Assembly: GCA_018268395.1 (NCBI GenBank)
Contig: JAFDWQ010000001.1
Location: 43,508 to 107,507, forward strand
Reading direction: 5' to 3'
Length of the DNA: 64,000 nucleotides
From: Armatimonadota bacterium
GTDB taxonomy: Bacteria; Armatimonadota; Fimbriimonadia; Fimbriimonadales; Fimbriimonadaceae
The translations under genes and the position numbers were made by a program. A model generated the notes under the pieces. It ran no database searches. It saw only the letters and a list, made by a program, of their open reading frames with translations, and was not told the DNA's origin. Of the stretch, positions 24,177 through 32,966 are shown piece by piece; positions within the stretch are counted from its first letter, which is position 1, and every line of letters begins with the position of its first letter.

Positions 24177-24823
24177 ACGGCGTTCGCGAACGCACCGACC
24201 ACCGATTGGAACATCTCGCGGGTGAGTTTGCCCGTGAACGTGTTCTGTTGGCTCGGGTGATAGGATCCGAAGACCTGACGGCCGTCAGACAGAACCAGCC
24301 GCGCCCCGTGACCAAACTGACCTTTGACGTCAAGTTGCCGCGCGGTGGCGTCCCATGCCAGCTTTCCGAGGCACAAGTAGGCCCGATAGGGCCGGAGCGC
24401 GAACGTGTCGGCCAAGTGGACGCGGCAGTTTTCGATCTCGTCTCGCGAAGGTTTGTTGTCCGGCGGCGCACAATGGCAGACCGCGGTGACGAGGACGCCC
24501 TTAAGCCGTAGCCCGTCGTCCGCCTCCGTCGACGTTGCTTGATTGGCCAGTCCCGCATCGTGGAGCGCGCGGTAGAGCCAGTCGCCGCTCCGGTCACCGG
24601 TGAACATCCGGCCGGTGCGGTTCGCGCCGTGGGCCGCGGGCGCAAGGCCCACGATGAGCCCGTCCGCCTGAGGATCGCCGAAGTTGGGAACAGGCAGGCC
24701 CCAATAAACGTCGTTCTGGAAGGAGCGCCGCTTGTCCCGGGCGACGTCCAGGCACCATTGCCGCAAGCGCGGACACCGTTCGCAGGCGACGATCCGTGCC
24801 TGGAGCCTTTCGAACTCGGACAA
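24158..24823 (-). CDS. Family 5 uracil-DNA glycosylase (UdgB-like)
   Basis: 221 residues. Family 5 (UDGb) enzymes excise uracil and hypoxanthine from DNA. The motif block GLAPAAHGANRTGRMFTGDR is visible, with the SGDWL phrase and the closing SYHPSQQNTFTG motif. Four cysteines (C14, C17, then C117 and C133 approximately, in the CHCAPPDNK and IENC region) can hold a 4Fe-4S cluster as in this family. The start codon is TTG 24823; TATTAT is 6 nt upstream, so it may be leaderless. No later ATG fits. Confidence 0.85.
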   Translation of the reverse strand: MSEFERLQARIVACERCPRLRQWCLDVARDKRRSFQNDVYWGLPVPNFGDPQADGLIVGLAPAAHGANRTGRMFTGDRSGDWLYRALHDAGLANQATSTEADDGLRLKGVLVTAVCHCAPPDNKPSRDEIENCRVHLADTFALRPYRAYLCLGKLAWDATARQLDVKGQFGHGARLVLSDGRQVFGSYHPSQQNTFTGKLTREMFQSVVGAFANAVQAASS

Positions 24824-24828
24824 GCCAC

Positions 24829-24835
24829 CATAATA
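24829..24835. promoter_or_regulatory. Overlapping divergent -10 elements
   Basis: The same 7 bp CATAATA serve two genes. Read on the plus strand, CATAAT (24829-24834) lies 9 nt before ATG 24844 of fmdB. Read on the minus strand, TATTAT (24835-24830) lies 6 nt before TTG 24823 of the glycosylase. The two start codons are only 20 bp apart. Confidence 0.6.
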
Positions 24836-24843
24836 CTGCCGCG

Positions 24844-25182
24844 ATGCCCGTTTACGAATACGAGCACCTCTTCGACGAGTGCGAGCTTTGCGACTTCCGG
24901 TTCGCGGCCGTGCAGGGCGTCGACGAGGAGCCGCTCAGGTACTGCCCGAGTTGCGGACTCGAGGTGAAACGGGTGGTCAGCCGCATCGCCGTCGTCAAAT
25001 CGTCGAACTTTGACGCCCAAAAGGCGGCCAAAAGAGGGTTCACGACATGGCGGAAGTCGGGCCAAGGCCAGTGGGAAAAGGTCGCAGGCGAAGGCGTCGA
25101 CGCGATCGTCGGCGATCCTGCAGACATCGCCGCGCTGAAAGAGGAAAAGAACAAGCCTCGTGTCCGTGACTTAGACGATTGA
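24844..25182 (+). CDS. FmdB family zinc ribbon protein
   Basis: 112 residues beginning MPVYEYEH. The N-terminal CxxC zinc ribbon is C17-x2-C20 then C41-x2-C44 (ECELCDF and YCPSCGLEV), and PSCG plus YEYEH are the FmdB/CxxC_CxxC_SSSS signature. Such proteins are putative regulators or zinc proteins. The C-terminal 60 residues are helical, ending in RVRDLDD. Start chosen at ATG 24844, the conserved MPVYEY; a longer upstream frame from 24796 would need to overlap the divergent gene. Confidence 0.85.
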   Translation: MPVYEYEHLFDECELCDFRFAAVQGVDEEPLRYCPSCGLEVKRVVSRIAVVKSSNFDAQKAAKRGFTTWRKSGQGQWEKVAGEGVDAIVGDPADIAALKEEKNKPRVRDLDD

Positions 25183-25191
25183 AGTCGGACG

Positions 25192-25881
25192 TCACCAGGA
25201 GTCCGGAATTCCGAGGCACTCTTCGAAACCGGCCATCACGTTCAACGTGTGGACGACCTGGCACGCGCCGCACTTCCCTTCTTTGTCCGCCATGACCTGC
25301 ACCGTCAGAAGCGACCGATGGTCGTCCGGGGTCAACCGGATCCGGTAGGCGGCGAAGGGGCGATTTGACACCAGGGACGGGTGCCAGTCTCCGTCTTGGA
25401 TCCGGCGCACGTAGAACGACCGTCCGTAAGCCTCCTCGTACAGGAGGTCGATGTCGCCCCAGTCGTCAAGGGTCGGCACCACGGCCATGGCCTGACCTGC
25501 ATAGACCGAACCTCCTTCTTCGACTTCGAACGCTCCCTCGACCTCGAGTTCTGGAGGCAACGGTGCTTCCGGAGCGTTGGTCTGAAAGACAGGAGGTTCC
25601 AGAATCAGACCGGCACGGAACAAGGGCCCGAGGGCGACCCACAGCAGGGTCGCGGCCGCATTGGGAATCGGGACGTCGTCAGCGCACACCAGGGGATTGT
25701 TGTCTTCGATTTCGATCAGTCCGCCAAGAGTTTCTTGGCCGTATCGGAGGACGCGCCGGCGACCGCACTGCTCGAACGTGAGCGTTCCTGCCGGGCTCGT
25801 GGTTTCCGTCAACCTGACCTCGGGATGGGATTCAAGAAGCTCGAGCAACCTGCTGTAGGTCGGTCGATCGACTTGGAGCAT
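25192..25881 (-). CDS. Conserved hypothetical protein
   Basis: 229 residues. I do not recognise the family. It is acidic and mostly beta (LIEIEDNNPLVCADDVPIPN and FEVEEGGSVYAGQAMAVVPT are strand-rich), has no signal peptide, and four cysteines, two in KCGACQVVH near the C terminus that could bind metal. The start is 2 bp after the FKBP gene's stop, so the two are read together from the FKBP promoter. Likely cytoplasmic. Confidence 0.55.
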   Translation of the reverse strand: MLQVDRPTYSRLLELLESHPEVRLTETTSPAGTLTFEQCGRRRVLRYGQETLGGLIEIEDNNPLVCADDVPIPNAAATLLWVALGPLFRAGLILEPPVFQTNAPEAPLPPELEVEGAFEVEEGGSVYAGQAMAVVPTLDDWGDIDLLYEEAYGRSFYVRRIQDGDWHPSLVSNRPFAAYRIRLTPDDHRSLLTVQVMADKEGKCGACQVVHTLNVMAGFEECLGIPDSW

Positions 25882-25883
25882 CG

Positions 25884-26657
25884 TCAGGCTCCCGACGGCT
25901 TCGTGTCGACAAGGTCCACTTCGAACACCGTGACCTGGTTTCCGGGCAGGTTCTTGTTCCCGCCTGCGCCCCAGCCCGCTGCAGGCGGGATCGTGACGCG
26001 GCGCTTGCCCCCGACCTTCATGCCGAGGATGCCTTGTTCGAACCCTGTGATCGCTTCGCCCTTTCCGATCACGAAGCTGACGGTCTGCTTGCGTTGGTAG
26101 GTGTCGTCGAACGACCGCCCGTTGACCAGCTTCCCGACGTAGTGGACGGTGACCCTGTCGTACTGCTGGATTTCGCGACCTGTGCCGACCTTGATGTCTT
26201 CCACGTCCACAGTCTTCTCGTCGCCTTTTTTGACCACATAGAGCAACTCGACGTTGAAGACCAAGTCTGAATAGGCCGGAACCTTGCCGCTGGCATTGGC
26301 CCCATAGCCCATCGGGAAAGGCACTTCGACTTTTCGCGTCCCTCCGACCTTCATGCCGACCACGCCCATCGTGATGCCCTCGACCATCCCGCTTTCCGGC
26401 CCGATCGAAAAGACCAAGGGGTTCTGATTGGCCGCGTCCTTTTTGGGGTCGTTGGTGTCGAACTGGACGCCGTCTTTGGCCAGTGTTCCGGTGTACGTCA
26501 ACCAGACCGTGTCCCCTTCGGCCGCCTCAGGCCCCTTGCCGACCGTCAAGTCTTTCTTGCCAAGGCCGCTGAAGATCGACTTCGGGGCTTCTTGCTTCTG
26601 TTGGCAGCCACAAAGGACGAGGGCGACGGCCAAGACCGGTCCGGCAAGGAAGCGCAT
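25884..26657 (-). CDS. Two-domain FKBP-type peptidyl-prolyl isomerase lipoprotein
   Basis: 257 residues starting at ATG 26657 with a lipoprotein signal (FLAGPVLAVALVLCGC). Two FKBP domains follow: residues 40-140, with GDTVWLTYTGTLAKDGVQFD and GPESGMVEGITMGVVGMKVGG, and residues 150-250, with YDRVTVHYVGKLVNGRSFD, GKGEAITGFEQGILGMKVGG and RRVTIPPAAGWG. FKBPs speed cis-trans proline isomerisation during folding, here of envelope proteins. ATG 26657 is preceded by TACCAT 9 nt upstream, and the longer frame from 26717 would begin with a low-complexity run. The second domain keeps the active-site aromatic residues better. Confidence 0.85.
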   Translation of the reverse strand: MRFLAGPVLAVALVLCGCQQKQEAPKSIFSGLGKKDLTVGKGPEAAEGDTVWLTYTGTLAKDGVQFDTNDPKKDAANQNPLVFSIGPESGMVEGITMGVVGMKVGGTRKVEVPFPMGYGANASGKVPAYSDLVFNVELLYVVKKGDEKTVDVEDIKVGTGREIQQYDRVTVHYVGKLVNGRSFDDTYQRKQTVSFVIGKGEAITGFEQGILGMKVGGKRRVTIPPAAGWGAGGNKNLPGNQVTVFEVDLVDTKPSGA

Positions 26658-26666
26658 ACGGCTTGC

Positions 26667-26672
26667 ATGGTA
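26667..26672 (-). promoter_or_regulatory. -10 element TACCAT, leaderless
   Basis: TACCAT on the minus strand, 9 nt before the ATG at 26657 of the FKBP gene, which is read first in its operon. Confidence 0.5.
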
Positions 26673-26873
26673 CCTGGGGGCTTTACCGGACGGGGGCGGA
26701 CTGTGGTCAGGGCTCATACCGGATTCGACGACCGATCGGTCCGATCCGATGAAAGCGTCGACTCCGTCAACGGTCTGGCCGAGGTGATCGGATTTGGCGC
26801 GTCTTGCGACTCAGACACCGAATTTTGTCAACGCGGGCTCCAAGAGTCCAAAAGCTTACGATTCCCTGTGTGA

Positions 26874-26885
26874 CCGACCGGTCGG
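26874..26885. promoter_or_regulatory. 12-bp palindrome in a -35 region
   Basis: CCGACCGGTCGG is a perfect palindrome centred 17 bp before a CATAAT -10 (26897-26902) of the TolB-like lipoprotein gene. It is positioned as an operator. No regulator is known. Confidence 0.35.
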
Positions 26886-26913
26886 GACCGCTTGAACATA
26901 ATGCGCGCAATCT

Positions 26914-27846
26914 ATGAGAACACCAAGAGTAGCGATGATCTTCGTCGTGTCGGGCCTCGTCCTGGCCTCTTCCTGCGGTGGCGACGACGGGGTGGTCGGA
27001 GATCCGAACGACCTCGTGTCCCTCGTGGTCTGGGTCAAAGGGAACGGGACGGCCGGAGGAGCGATCTATGCCAAATCGCTCGTGGGCGACCTCGCTACGA
27101 GCGAACAGGGCGAGCTCTTCCCCCAGTCGACGGTCAAACGCATGACGCCTTATCTCACGAAGGTCGTCGAGGCCGACTCCGCGGTGACGTTGTTTTGGGT
27201 CGAGCAACCGACGACGTCGAACATCCACGGCTATGGGATCAGTAAGGTGGGTTCGACAGGAGACCAGGTCTACGTGAACGACGGAGCCTACGCGAGCGGG
27301 CCGGCGTCCGACGTCCCCGGTGGCGTCTGGTATTCGTCGAACGTTTCCGGTGATTCCGAAATCTACAGAAAGACGTTGGACGGTACACCCGTCCGATTGA
27401 CCACTAAAGTCGGGAACGACAGTGCTCCGGACGTCAGCGGCGACCAAGTGGTCTTTCACTCGAACAGTGGCAACTTCGAGATCTATCGGATGGATTCGGA
27501 CACGGGTGCAGGTCTCGTGAACCTGACGAACGACCCTTCGGCCGATCTGAACCCGCGGTTCAGTCCGGACCGCACCAAGATCGTGTTCGCTTCGAACCGG
27601 TCGGGCAAGTACAACATTTACATGATGAACCTTGACGGTAGTGGGCTCGAGCGGTTGACGACCCACGCTGCCGACGATGCGACGCCCTCGTTCTCTGCGG
27701 ACATGAAGTACGTCGTCTACGCGAGCAGGTTGGACGGGGATTGGGACATTTACGCTTTGGACCTCCAGACAAGGACCGAGACGAACCTGACCAACGATAC
27801 GATCGACGACCGCGCTCCGCACTGTGGACGGTTCCAGATGCCCTGA
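26914..27846 (+). CDS. TolB-like beta-propeller lipoprotein
   Basis: 310 residues with a lipobox at LVLASSC (Cys21). The C-terminal two thirds hold repeated WD40-like PD40 blades: FSPDRTKIVFASNRSGKYNI, then FSADMKYVVYASRLDGDWDI, and SGDSEIYRKTLDG and GNFEIYRMDSDTG as further ones, each ending in -Y-x-M/x-x-x-D-G. The family includes TolB and DPP4-type propellers, which scaffold protein complexes in the periplasm. No other Tol-Pal gene is nearby, so I do not call it TolB itself. Lone gene, CATAAT 11 nt before ATG 26914. Confidence 0.7.
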   Translation: MRTPRVAMIFVVSGLVLASSCGGDDGVVGDPNDLVSLVVWVKGNGTAGGAIYAKSLVGDLATSEQGELFPQSTVKRMTPYLTKVVEADSAVTLFWVEQPTTSNIHGYGISKVGSTGDQVYVNDGAYASGPASDVPGGVWYSSNVSGDSEIYRKTLDGTPVRLTTKVGNDSAPDVSGDQVVFHSNSGNFEIYRMDSDTGAGLVNLTNDPSADLNPRFSPDRTKIVFASNRSGKYNIYMMNLDGSGLERLTTHAADDATPSFSADMKYVVYASRLDGDWDIYALDLQTRTETNLTNDTIDDRAPHCGRFQMP

Positions 27847-27953
27847 GAAACTGGGGCCCCGTCCGTGTCCCTTCCGCGTTGATGACGGACCGGGCCGGAA
27901 TGACGCCGCCTTCCCGGGGTCAGCGCGGCCAAAGGGATACACTCAGCCCCCCG

Positions 27954-28427
27954 ATGGCATCGAAAGGCGGCGGCAAGGACGAGAAGAAAGGCCCCGCGTC
28001 GATCCAGAACCGCAAGGCCTCCCACGACTATGAGTTCGTGGACACGGTCGAGGCGGGGATCGCGCTGGTCGGAACCGAGGTCAAGAGCATCTACCTCGGC
28101 CGCGCCAACCTGACCGACGCCTATTGTGAGATCAAGGACAACGAGATGTGGCTCCGGCAGATGGACGTGGAGCCGTACGACAAGTCGTCCCACTTCGGAC
28201 ACGACCGGCGCCGCGACCGAAAGCTGTTGCTTCACCGAAGGGAGATCGACGTGCTCCGGCGCAAGAGTCAGGAAAAGGGGCTGGCCCTGATCCCCTTTCG
28301 GGTCTATTTCAACGAGAAAGGCCGCGTGAAAGTCGCAGTCGCACTGGCGCGGGGCAAGCGGCAATACGATAAGCGCGAGGCGCTCAAGCAGAAGGAGACC
28401 CGCCGCGAGTTGCAGCGCGGCGAGTAG
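27954..28427 (+). CDS. smpB: SsrA-binding protein
   Basis: 157 residues, starting at ATG 27954 (SKGGGKDEKKGPASIQNRKA). SmpB binds tmRNA and brings it to stalled ribosomes. The family core is complete: YEFVDTVEAGIALVGTEVKS, then ANLTDAYCEI and MDVEPYDKSSHFGHD, then the Arg/Lys-rich C-terminal tail (KRQYDKREALKQKETRRELQ in pieces). The 3' end overlaps the histidine kinase gene on the opposite strand by 44 bp. No ssrA RNA gene was identified in the window. Confidence 0.92.
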   Translation: MASKGGGKDEKKGPASIQNRKASHDYEFVDTVEAGIALVGTEVKSIYLGRANLTDAYCEIKDNEMWLRQMDVEPYDKSSHFGHDRRRDRKLLLHRREIDVLRRKSQEKGLALIPFRVYFNEKGRVKVAVALARGKRQYDKREALKQKETRRELQRGE

Positions 28428-30849
28428 TCGCTTCGGCCAGGATCGGCGAAACGGCGTCACTCCCGACGGGCTTCACCAGATGATGGTCGAAGCCGGCTTC
28501 CCGCGTCCGACGGCGGTCTTCCTCTTGTCCCCACCCCGTCACCGCGACGAGGACGATGTCTTTCCCCCACTCGGAGCGCCGCACGTTCTTCGCGACCTCG
28601 ATCCCGTCCATTCCCGGCATCCCCACGTCAAGGAAGACGATGTCCGGCCGGAACGCTTCTGCCTCGGAGAGGGCGCCGAGACCGTCGTAGACCGTGCGGG
28701 TGTCGTGCCCTGAAAGCCTCAAGGAAAGGCTCATGAAGTCGGCGGCGTCTTGATTGTCGTCCACGACGAGCACCCGGAGCCCGTCGATCTCGGGTGCGGA
28801 CGCCTCTTCTTCCAACTCGTCAGCTCCGTCCTGAGACGCGACAGGCAGACGGACGACGAACTCGCTTCCGCGCCCAGGCCCCTCGCTTCTGGCTTGGATC
28901 GTGCCTCCGTGCATCTCGACGAGCCGTTTGACCAACGTCAGACCGATGCCAAGACCTGAGTGGCACTCGGGCCGAGACCTGGATCCCTGTGAGAACATTT
29001 CGAAGATGCTGTCGAGGTCGCTGACTTCGATGCCGAACCCTTGGTCTTTGACGCTGACACCGACCCATCCCTCGCTGACGACGGCGCGAAGTTCGACGCG
29101 CCCGCCCCGTTCGCTGTAGCGCGCGGAATTGTTCAGGAGGTTCGAGAACACTTGGGCGAGTCGCGTCGGATCAGCGTTGACCCGCACGGGCTTGGACGGT
29201 AGTGCGACGACCAGGTCGTGCCCCATTTCTTCGTAGAGCGGCCGCACCGTCTCCATCGCGCTGTCGACGATGTCGGATAGGTCCGAATCGGCCCGGCGCA
29301 AGACCAGTTTGCCCTGAGTGATCCTGGAGACGTCCAAAAGATCGTCGACGAGCCGGACGAGTTGATCGACCTGGCGGGACATCATTTGGACGGTCGCGAC
29401 CTGGTCTTCGGGCCGCACGTTCCTGTGACGCATCAGGTCGAGTCCCATCCGGATCGGCGCGAGCGGGTTCCGGAGCTCATGGGCGAGGGTCGCGAGAAAC
29501 TCGTCCTTCTTCGCGTCCGCCTCGTGAAGGGCGAGTTGGACTTTCATCCGTTCGGTGACGTCGCGGCTTACGGCGAGCAACAAGTCTGGCCGGCCTTCCG
29601 GATCAGGGATCGCGACGATGGCGACGTCCCACCACTTGATGTTCCCCCGGGCGGTCGGACGGGAAGCCTCGAACCTCGCGACGCCGCCCCGAACGGCTTC
29701 TTCAAGGGCTTGGCGGGCGCGCTCCGGTGGCTCCGAACGGCTCCACATGTCTAGCCAATGCCTTCCGAGCAGGTCTTCGGGTTTGCCGACCTCGAGCAGT
29801 TGGACGGCCGACCCGTTCACCCACTTGATCCGTCCGTCGAGCCCGATCAGTTTGACGCAGTCGGGCGTGTTCTCCATCACTCCGCGCGCGAACGACTCGC
29901 TCCGTCGCAGGGCGTGGTCGGTCCGGATGTCGTCGCTGATGTCCTTTCCTTCTGCGACGATGCCCACGATCCGATCGGAATCGTCACGGAACGGGCGGAT
30001 GACGAACTCGAGGTCGATGGTCCCTCCGTCCCCCTGGAGATGGCGTGACGTCATCGTGGTCGTCTCGCCCGCCTTCGCTGCCTCGACGGCCGATCCGACC
30101 CGGGCGTGCAACGACTCCGACCCGATAAAGGGCGGCGTGTCCTTGAGGGCCTGGCCGAGCGACTCTTCGCGGTTCAGGCCCATGAACGCAAGGAGGTGTC
30201 CGTTCGCCTCGACGAGCCTCCCGTCGACATCGAGAAGGCCGACGAAGCGGTTCAGGTTGTCCAGGATGGCGCGGAGCCGGCGCTCGCTCTTCTTCGTCGC
30301 CGCCTTGGCGTCTTCGTGTTCGAGGAGATCGGCCGCGTGCAACCCGAGCAGGTCGAGGAGCTGGATCTCGCGTTCGCTCGGCTCGTGCGGCTCGCGATAA
30401 TGGACGGACAGGACACCGCGAGCGACGCCGTCCAAGCCGACGACGGGCACACTGTGGACGCTTCGGAACCCGACCTTCCGTGCCCCGTCACGATACTTCT
30501 CGAACCTTGGATCCGACTCCGTGTCCAGGACGACGGCCCGGCACCGCGTCGCGAACGCGCTGCCACAAGCCCCTTCGAGCGGCCCGGGCGCGATCGTGGC
30601 CAGGCGGTCAAGGTCCTCGGAGTCGAAGCCGATGCTCGCCCCCTCGCGCAACAGACACGTGACGGGGTCGTAGAGGCTCAAGAGCCCGAAGTCCGAACGA
30701 CAATGGGCGACCGCGGTTTCGAGCACGTTAGCGAGGGCGGCCTGAGCGGCAGAAGCCACTGCGACGGGCACGTCCCTCAAGGCAGGCACCACCGGGGGAA
30801 CACCTTCCTGCCGGACAGGTCCTGACTCCCGGTCGGCGAACGTTCCCAT
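28384..30849 (-). CDS. Hybrid histidine kinase: GAF, two PAS, HisKA, HATPase, REC
   Basis: 821 residues, no membrane helix, so a soluble sensor. A GAF-like domain covers about 35-178, PAS domains about 190-308 and 318-435, and the HisKA dimerisation helix 447-512 carries the phosphoacceptor His457 in LATLAHELRNPLAP. HATPase follows, with SGLGIGLTLVKRLVEMHGG, and the C-terminal receiver domain (690-815) has Asp741 in DIVFLDVGMPGMDG and Lys in HHLVKPV. It phosphorylates its own receiver, with no output domain, so it acts through a partner. An ATG with GAGG 6 nt upstream opens the gene. It overlaps smpB by 44 bp. Confidence 0.88.
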   Translation of the reverse strand: MGTFADRESGPVRQEGVPPVVPALRDVPVAVASAAQAALANVLETAVAHCRSDFGLLSLYDPVTCLLREGASIGFDSEDLDRLATIAPGPLEGACGSAFATRCRAVVLDTESDPRFEKYRDGARKVGFRSVHSVPVVGLDGVARGVLSVHYREPHEPSEREIQLLDLLGLHAADLLEHEDAKAATKKSERRLRAILDNLNRFVGLLDVDGRLVEANGHLLAFMGLNREESLGQALKDTPPFIGSESLHARVGSAVEAAKAGETTTMTSRHLQGDGGTIDLEFVIRPFRDDSDRIVGIVAEGKDISDDIRTDHALRRSESFARGVMENTPDCVKLIGLDGRIKWVNGSAVQLLEVGKPEDLLGRHWLDMWSRSEPPERARQALEEAVRGGVARFEASRPTARGNIKWWDVAIVAIPDPEGRPDLLLAVSRDVTERMKVQLALHEADAKKDEFLATLAHELRNPLAPIRMGLDLMRHRNVRPEDQVATVQMMSRQVDQLVRLVDDLLDVSRITQGKLVLRRADSDLSDIVDSAMETVRPLYEEMGHDLVVALPSKPVRVNADPTRLAQVFSNLLNNSARYSERGGRVELRAVVSEGWVGVSVKDQGFGIEVSDLDSIFEMFSQGSRSRPECHSGLGIGLTLVKRLVEMHGGTIQARSEGPGRGSEFVVRLPVASQDGADELEEEASAPEIDGLRVLVVDDNQDAADFMSLSLRLSGHDTRTVYDGLGALSEAEAFRPDIVFLDVGMPGMDGIEVAKNVRRSEWGKDIVLVAVTGWGQEEDRRRTREAGFDHHLVKPVGSDAVSPILAEATTRRAATRGGSPSA

Positions 30850-30884
30850 GTCCTCGAATTCGACAGCGATTATGTTGATTAACG

Positions 30885-30905
30885 GCGTCGCACGGCGACG
30901 CTTTT
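30885..30905 (+). terminator. Hairpin followed by TTTT between the kinase and dapF genes
   Basis: GCGTCGC-ACG-GCGACGC (30885-30901) is a perfect 7-bp stem followed by TTTT on the plus strand. Both flanking genes run on the minus strand, so the T run is on the opposite side from the dapF transcript; the stem alone may still end it. Confidence 0.4.
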
Positions 30906-30955
30906 GTTCGTCGGAACGTGAATTCCTTCTCTTTTTTTATGGCCCCGACAAGACG

Positions 30956-31777
30956 TCACCAATCGCCGCAAAAGACGGTTTCGGCCGGCCCGGTCATGAA
31001 GACGGTGCCGTCTTCCGTGTACTCGACGGTGAGGTCGCCACCAGGCAACGAGACCCTGACCTTCCGTCCGGTCTTCCCGTTCAAAAAGCTAGCGACGGCG
31101 CAAGCGCACGCCCCCGTCCCGCAAGCCAGCGTCACCCCTGCGCCGCGTTCCCACGTCCGCTGAACGATGTGGGAGTCGGACAAGACCTGCACGAAGTGGG
31201 CGTTGACCCGCTTCGGAAACAGAGGGTGGTGTTCGAACTTGGGCCCGAGGGCGGGCAAATCGACGGCCGACGCGTCTTCGACGAACATCACGACGTGAGG
31301 GTTGCCCATGGAGACGGCCGTACCCTTCCACGTCGTCTGGTCGACGTCGAACGGGCCGTCGATGAAGCGCTCCTCCGCCGGCCCGTCCATGCCGATCTCC
31401 CCCCGGGTCAGGCGGGCTTTGCCCATGTCGACCCGGACCTGCCCGTCGGCCATGATTTCGAGGACGAGGCGACCGGCGCCGGTTTCGACGGGGATCGTCG
31501 AAGCGTCCGTCAGACCCTCGTCACGGACGAAGTTCGCGAAGCACCGCACGCCGTTCCCGCACATCTCCGATTCGGAGCCGTCCGGGTTCCACATGCGCAT
31601 GGCGAACTTTTCGCTCTGCCCCGGGGCGGCCAGGATCAGGCCGTCGGAACCGACCCCGAACTTCCGGTCGCAGACTTTGCGGGCCAGTTCGGGGACGGCC
31701 GACTCGTCCAGCGGCTGGGCGAAGGCGTTGACCATCACGAAATCGTTGCCGATCCCGTGCATCTTCGTGAACTTCAT
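30956..31777 (-). CDS. dapF: Diaminopimelate epimerase
   Basis: 273 residues, starting at ATG 31777 (KFTKMHGIGNDFVMVNA). DapF converts LL- to meso-diaminopimelate for lysine and peptidoglycan. Both catalytic cysteines are present, in MCGNGVRCFANFV and ACGTGACACAVA, and the first lies next to the conserved GSES-like NPDGSESE. The start is at the family position; an upstream frame to 31882 adds 35 residues that run into hfq. It follows hfq by 10 bp in the same operon direction (dapF last). Confidence 0.93.
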   Translation of the reverse strand: MKFTKMHGIGNDFVMVNAFAQPLDESAVPELARKVCDRKFGVGSDGLILAAPGQSEKFAMRMWNPDGSESEMCGNGVRCFANFVRDEGLTDASTIPVETGAGRLVLEIMADGQVRVDMGKARLTRGEIGMDGPAEERFIDGPFDVDQTTWKGTAVSMGNPHVVMFVEDASAVDLPALGPKFEHHPLFPKRVNAHFVQVLSDSHIVQRTWERGAGVTLACGTGACACAVASFLNGKTGRKVRVSLPGGDLTVEYTEDGTVFMTGPAETVFCGDW

Positions 31778-31787
31778 CCGTAGAGTC

Positions 31788-32057
31788 TTATTCCTCTTCG
31801 GCGCGCGGAGGTTCCTCGTCGTGGTGGGCCCTGTGCCCGCCGCTACTGATCTGCTTTGCCGGCACGACGCTGGTGATGGCATGTTTATAGACGAGCTGGG
31901 TCGGTTTTCCTGGCGTGTCCAAGAGGACTGTAAAGGCGTCGAATCCCCTTACTTGCCCTCGCAACTGTACGCCGCCCATAAGATAGATCGTGACTCCGAT
32001 CCCTTCCTTTCGAACCTGGTTCAGAAACATGTCTTGGAGGTTGATCGCTTTTCCCAT
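31788..32057 (-). CDS. hfq: RNA chaperone Hfq
   Basis: 89 residues. Hfq hexamers bind U-rich and A-rich RNA and help small RNAs pair with mRNA. The Sm1 motif ([20 protein letters not shown], ending in a GVQLRG turn) and the Sm2 motif [12 protein letters not shown] are clear. Its place after miaA is the classic bacterial arrangement miaA-hfq. The C-terminal tail is short and acidic ([15 protein letters not shown]). It implies regulation by small RNAs in this organism. Confidence 0.93.
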   Translation of the reverse strand: MGKAINLQDMFLNQVRKEGIGVTIYLMGGVQLRGQVRGFDAFTVLLDTPGKPTQLVYKHAITSVVPAKQISSGGHRAHHDEEPPRAEEE

Positions 32058-32075
32058 TTTTGTTTTCTTTTGACC

Positions 32076-32966
32076 TCACAGGAGTTGTAAGACATCTAAG
32101 ACGGCCCTTCCGACTGCACGGTCGTCGAAACCTTCGGTTCCGATCGCCGTTAACAGGGGTTCGGTCCGCAACCACGTCCTTTGACGCTTGGCATAGCGCC
32201 TGGTCTGCTGTGCTATGGTCGCCACCGTTTCCTGCCGCGTCGAACGCCCTCTTAGAAAACGTGCGACGGATTGATACCCGATAGCGCGGAACGATGGTGC
32301 GGTTTCTGGGACGCCACTTGCCAGGAGGCCCTCGACTTCTTCGGGCCATCCCGCGTCCCACATCCGTCCCACCCGCTCGGAAAGCGCCGTTTCGAAGCCC
32401 GGCACGGGCGGTTCGAGAGCCACCTTTTTCTTCCTGAAGCCGGGCAACCTGACGTGGATCGGCTCTTCCGACGACAACGACCGTTCGAGCGCGCGCCGGA
32501 CGCGGACGGGGTTCGCGAGGTCGACGCCCTCGGCGCGCCCCGACCGTCTCAAGTCCTCGACGAGCGCCTCCAGGCCTTCCTCCTGTTCGCGGCGGACGAG
32601 ACGTGACCGGAGGTCCGGGTCGGGAGCCGCCGACATGTCCGCGTACTCTTCGAACAGGGCCCGGACGTACAGCCCGGTCCCTCCGACGACGATCACGTTC
32701 CGCCCCTCTTGATAGGCGTCCTCGAGGATGCGGAGCGCCAGCCGCACCCACTGTCCGAGCCCGAAGCCCTCCGTCGGTCCGACCACATCGATCAGGCGGT
32801 AACGCGAACGGTCGTTCGGCTTGTTCGTGCCGATGTCCAGTCCGCGATAGACCTGGAACGCGTCCGCGTTGAGGAGGAGGGCGTCCGTCTTTTCGGCGAG
32901 GACTTCGGCGACCGGGCTCTTGCCCGAGCCGGTCGGCCCCATCACCGCCAAAAGGAACGGGCTCAC
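32076..32966 (-). CDS. miaA: tRNA dimethylallyltransferase
   Basis: 296 residues. MiaA adds the dimethylallyl group of DMAPP to A37 of tRNAs that read UNN codons. The P-loop GPTGSGKS is at residues 10-17, ADAFQVYRGLDIGTNKP follows (the family's D-S/A-x-Q-V-Y), and GGTGLYVRALFE completes the pattern. Start ATG 32966 overlaps the upstream OB-fold gene by 4 bp. Downstream lies hfq 18 bp away. Confidence 0.93.
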   Translation of the reverse strand: MSPFLLAVMGPTGSGKSPVAEVLAEKTDALLLNADAFQVYRGLDIGTNKPNDRSRYRLIDVVGPTEGFGLGQWVRLALRILEDAYQEGRNVIVVGGTGLYVRALFEEYADMSAAPDPDLRSRLVRREQEEGLEALVEDLRRSGRAEGVDLANPVRVRRALERSLSSEEPIHVRLPGFRKKKVALEPPVPGFETALSERVGRMWDAGWPEEVEGLLASGVPETAPSFRAIGYQSVARFLRGRSTRQETVATIAQQTRRYAKRQRTWLRTEPLLTAIGTEGFDDRAVGRAVLDVLQLL

